From assembly GCA_002507205.1 (NCBI GenBank), contig DAZF01000009.1, positions 3,744 to 28,560 of the forward strand: DNA of 24,817 bases, written 5' to 3'. The notes under the pieces were generated by a model. The model was not told the origin of the DNA. It was given only the letters and a program-made list of their open reading frames with translations, and searched no databases. This document shows positions 23,401 through 24,817 of the stretch, piece by piece; position 1 is the stretch's first letter, and every line of letters starts with the position of its first letter. The position numbers and the translations under genes were made by a program. The DNA is from Methanolobus sp. UBA32 (GTDB lineage: Archaea; Halobacteriota; Methanosarcinia; Methanosarcinales; Methanosarcinaceae).

Positions 23401-24140
23401 ACATTATAACCCAGTATATTATGTTCACTGACTGGCTGAATGTAAACAGATTCCTGATCTTCTCCTATAGATTCAATCACATTCTTTGTTTCAGGTGCAA
23501 GCTCTGAACCCTGAAGCAGATAGTAATTCAGAGGTATTTTATGGACATCGGAAAAATAAGTAACCATACCAGAATCAAAGAATGTGCCAGCTATGACAGT
23601 ACCTTTGGAAATGGTATTTGTAGGAGATTCCTTTATAGAACGTGATGCAAAGATCATTGGACCTTCTGATAGCATTACAATACCGGAAGGTGCATAATTA
23701 TTATCAGATGATGGCATCATCGGATTTTCTTCAGATAGAATATCGATCAGGTCCTGCGGGAAGGGAATCTCTTCATCTGTATATTGATCATATGCTTTTT
23801 TGTAGACAATTTTTCCGGAAGCATCCTGAAAAACGATTAGATTCAAATATAATTCCTTAAAATTATCATTCGCCAGATTTGACTCTATGTATTCCAAATT
23901 ATTATTCAGGATAAATTCATTGGTGTCAGACCCCGTAGCCCAGTTTTGGACAATTATTTCCCGGGTATATTTTAAATTATCAACGAAATCAAGAGCTTTA
24001 GCCATGTCGTCAGTGACATCTTTGCGCTCAATATCCTCAAAGCTCTGAAATATGATTGAACCTGCGCTTATGTATAGTGTCAATAACAGAAAAAACAGAG
24101 TGAAACTAAAAACAATTAAAGTTTTGGAGCGCAGTTTCAT
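20412..24140 (-). CDS. Membrane hybrid sensor histidine kinase, CHASE4-like/HAMP/3xPAS/HisKA/HATPase/2xREC
   Basis: 1242 residues. Span one is about 7-29; the extracytoplasmic sensor is about 30-273, CHASE4-like; span two is about 274-296; HAMP about 297-350. Three PAS domains follow (about 350-465, 475-588, 598-708). HisKA has SHELRTPLN with phospho-acceptor His738. The catalytic domain shows NIIGNAIKFSP (N857), DSGIGI, and GTGLGLALVK. Two receivers end the chain: the first (about 996-1110) with Asp1045, Ser and Lys1094, the second (about 1118-1233) with Asp1167 and Lys1219. The third PAS carries Cys645, Cys650 and Cys657 in VCHNFVCPTEKGNCPI. Phosphate probably passes from His738 to internal receivers and to the stand-alone receiver encoded just upstream. 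Its signal is unknown. Confidence 0.92.
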   Translation of the reverse strand: MKLRSKTLIVFSFTLFFLLLTLYISAGSIIFQSFEDIERKDVTDDMAKALDFVDNLKYTREIIVQNWATGSDTNEFILNNNLEYIESNLANDNFKELYLNLIVFQDASGKIVYKKAYDQYTDEEIPFPQDLIDILSEENPMMPSSDNNYAPSGIVMLSEGPMIFASRSIKESPTNTISKGTVIAGTFFDSGMVTYFSDVHKIPLNYYLLQGSELAPETKNVIESIGEDQESVYIQPVSEHNILGYNVLDDVYGEPALLLEISTPRIIYQKARSTFAYFLYIIIFIGFLYGVVSTVFLENSILSRLSFLTRDVDAAKIDYSSSGKIPVSGNDEIASLGSSINHLMERLDERENLLSSIIESSSEGVIVIDENYRITHFNSKFIRIWDIPEQILKEKNGLKLIDHLKDRMVDHEDMLESLRKNHMSAKRTFSIAEFRDNTFFEVASFPLMQDEKVVGRILSFRDISERKMAEDVLQEKDHRYRLLFEHSNDAIFIVKDEIIQDLNDKACKLICESDDELIGKSILGLVIEDKQHSIHELIKGALKDTFNKCDVEVKKPDGTFMNVEITATVVDTENNLIQLLIRDITERKEIERLEQENKERMSLILDNINCGVMVVDAHSHEIVDINPTALDIVGFKKKDVLGRVCHNFVCPTEKGNCPISDLNKVIDRSEKTVMRSDGRTVPILKSVQIVKLGGHELLIESFFDISKIKETENELLDQKIHAETANRTKSEFLATMSHELRTPLNSVIGFSDLLLDGNFGDLNEKQSRFMSNISSSGKHLLNLINDILDISKIEAGKMELFYEIFDFADMISDIHFMMKPLAAKKDILLDFEVEPKNIVINADRSKLKQVLYNIIGNAIKFSPENGVVQVNVSTKDNMLNVSIKDSGIGISRDDQEKLFQPFVQIDSASNRKYEGTGLGLALVKNLLELHGGNIGVESAPGEGSTFFFSVPINHEIKDLSLGSVSISDASLNDTSLSSEEGFVILNPKGSTGSEPLILVVEDDVHSRELLSVMLNKAGYRVVLVEDGAKALEIAKKIHPFAITLDLNLPGMDGTGVLEHLKNNNYTSSIPVLVLSSLGEKDVGVVVGVVDHLTKPIDSNRLLQVLSDLLKKSEGKSSKVLVIDDDPLVVDILSEVIKNAGYDVITASGGREGIEKAFESSPDVLIVDLMMPDITGFDVISTLKADHRTIQIPLIVCTAKDMESEEMEFLNKNVYGIIQKGLFSKEDLLSCIKDVETLSSAKK

Positions 24141-24172
24141 ATCCTACTCTAATCCGTTTTTTGGTTTAGTAG

Positions 24173-24544
24173 TTAGTTCGACGCTTCCAGATGATATTTT
24201 ATTTTTTCCTTGAAACTGTGAATATCGATAGGCTTGGAGATATAATCTATACACCCGGCTGCAATGAACCTTTCATCGTCTCCGCGCATAGAATGTGCGG
24301 TTAAGGCTATTACAGGGACATCTTTTGTACTTCCATTATCCTTTAAGCGTGAAAGCACTTCCAATCCATCCATTTTAGGTAATTGTATATCCAGAAGAAT
24401 CAGATCGAACTGATTATCCTTTACTTTTTCCAGAGCTATGAAACCATCCTCTGCAGGAGTGACCTTATACCCATATGACTCCAGAAGGTCTACAGTAAGT
24501 TCCATATTTACAGGATTATCTTCTATTACAAGTATATGTGACAT
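24173..24544 (-). CDS. Stand-alone CheY-like response regulator receiver
   Basis: 123 residues, one complete REC domain with no output domain. The acidic pocket is Glu8-Asp9 (VIEDNP), the phospho-acceptor is Asp52 (LILLDIQLPKMDG), the switch Thr is Thr82 (VIALTAHSM), and Lys104 (YISKPID) completes the site. It resembles DivK/CheY-type shuttle proteins that relay phosphate by protein contact. It starts the unit, 32 bases before the hybrid kinase, so the pair is an operon and likely partners. GAGGGA about six bases upstream of the ATG is the SD. Confidence 0.92.
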   Translation of the reverse strand: MSHILVIEDNPVNMELTVDLLESYGYKVTPAEDGFIALEKVKDNQFDLILLDIQLPKMDGLEVLSRLKDNGSTKDVPVIALTAHSMRGDDERFIAAGCIDYISKPIDIHSFKEKIKYHLEASN

Positions 24545-24817
24545 TTTTTCCCTCAGATTATTTTAATCTCACTTTCCACCTAACATGCAACAAGCCTATG
24601 AGTAGCTATACGAAGAATACCACTGCCTGTTTCAAGTTATACTAAACATGGAGATAAATTTAATAAATATAATAAATGAATGATAATATTGTAGTTATTT
24701 ACTATATAAAAGAGTATCGCACACATACAATCACTGTTAACATAATAGAATAATGTGCATGATATTAATCTGTAAAAACAGTAAATAGATATAAATATTA
24801 AACATCTGGAAGCCATA
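24545..24817 (-). other. Promoter region of the receiver-kinase operon, no gene seen
   Basis: AT-rich, with TATA-like tracts (for example near 24655-24675 and 24700-24710). No convincing frame, hairpin or repeat was found up to the window edge. Confidence 0.4.

Noticed and set aside
1..24817. CRISPR array or tRNA/rRNA genes
   Set aside because: No regularly spaced direct repeats and no conserved tRNA or rRNA sequence found by reading both strands.

Overview
The window looks like a chromosomal segment of a methanogenic archaeon of the Methanosarcinales (a Methanolobus, Methanococcoides or Methanosarcina-like organism). The reasons are a group II chaperonin (thermosome) subunit, archaeal TATA boxes instead of bacterial promoters, oligo-T terminators, several apparently leaderless genes, a DUF2119-type protein, cytochrome c maturation genes, and a long membrane hybrid histidine kinase with several PAS domains of the kind common in this order. 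The genome is AT-rich, which makes a short GC-rich island near 5560-5716 stand out. Genus cannot be fixed from the sequence alone.

Layout. 1-1334: 3' part of a thermosome gene, cut by the window edge. 1335-1736: intergenic, with a candidate 34-codon membrane miniprotein. 1737-3040 (minus): an S4-domain FtsJ-like methyltransferase followed by a DUF2119-like protein. 3137-4036: a BASS-family transporter. 4037-4763: AT-rich gap that hides a second tiny membrane-protein gene (32 codons, minus) with its own Shine-Dalgarno (SD) site and terminator-like hairpin. 4764-5459: HAD phosphatase. 5460-5801: convergent intergenic region with a GC-rich structured island and a possible insertion-sequence relic. 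5802-9184 (minus): ccmA, ccmB and ccmC heme-export genes, then an Old Yellow Enzyme-type flavin oxidoreductase. 9273-10261 (minus): winged-helix regulator plus an exported molybdopterin oxidoreductase. 10262-10504: (GAAAT)4 microsatellite and a candidate structured RNA. 10505-12585 (minus): unrecognised protein, YdjM-like membrane hydrolase, CoA-binding protein. 12774-13583 (minus): FTR1 iron permease. 13764-14363: methyltransferase, overlapping the end of a convergent ArsR-like regulator.

14353-15545 (minus) looks like one unit: an exported PepSY-like Gly/Tyr-rich protein, a small membrane coiled-coil protein and an ArsR-like regulator, with a perfect 9-bp inverted repeat at the predicted transcription start. 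Then come an unrecognised membrane protein (minus), a small soluble protein (plus), an ornithine cyclodeaminase/alanine dehydrogenase (minus), an unrecognised, possibly HEPN-like protein (plus), an NQO/MdaB-type flavoprotein with an operator-like palindrome, and a lipoprotein. 20412-24544 (minus) is a two-gene signalling operon: a stand-alone receiver and a 1242-residue CHASE4-like/HAMP/3xPAS/HisKA/HATPase/2xREC hybrid kinase.

Theme: much of the window concerns redox and cell-envelope functions (heme export, Mo oxidoreductase, two flavoproteins, iron uptake, exported proteins) with local one-component regulators. The least explained items are the two miniprotein genes, the plus-strand RNA candidate at 10413-10491, the GC-rich island at 5682-5716, and the PepSY/coiled-coil/ArsR unit. 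No tRNA, rRNA, CRISPR array or intact insertion sequence was seen.
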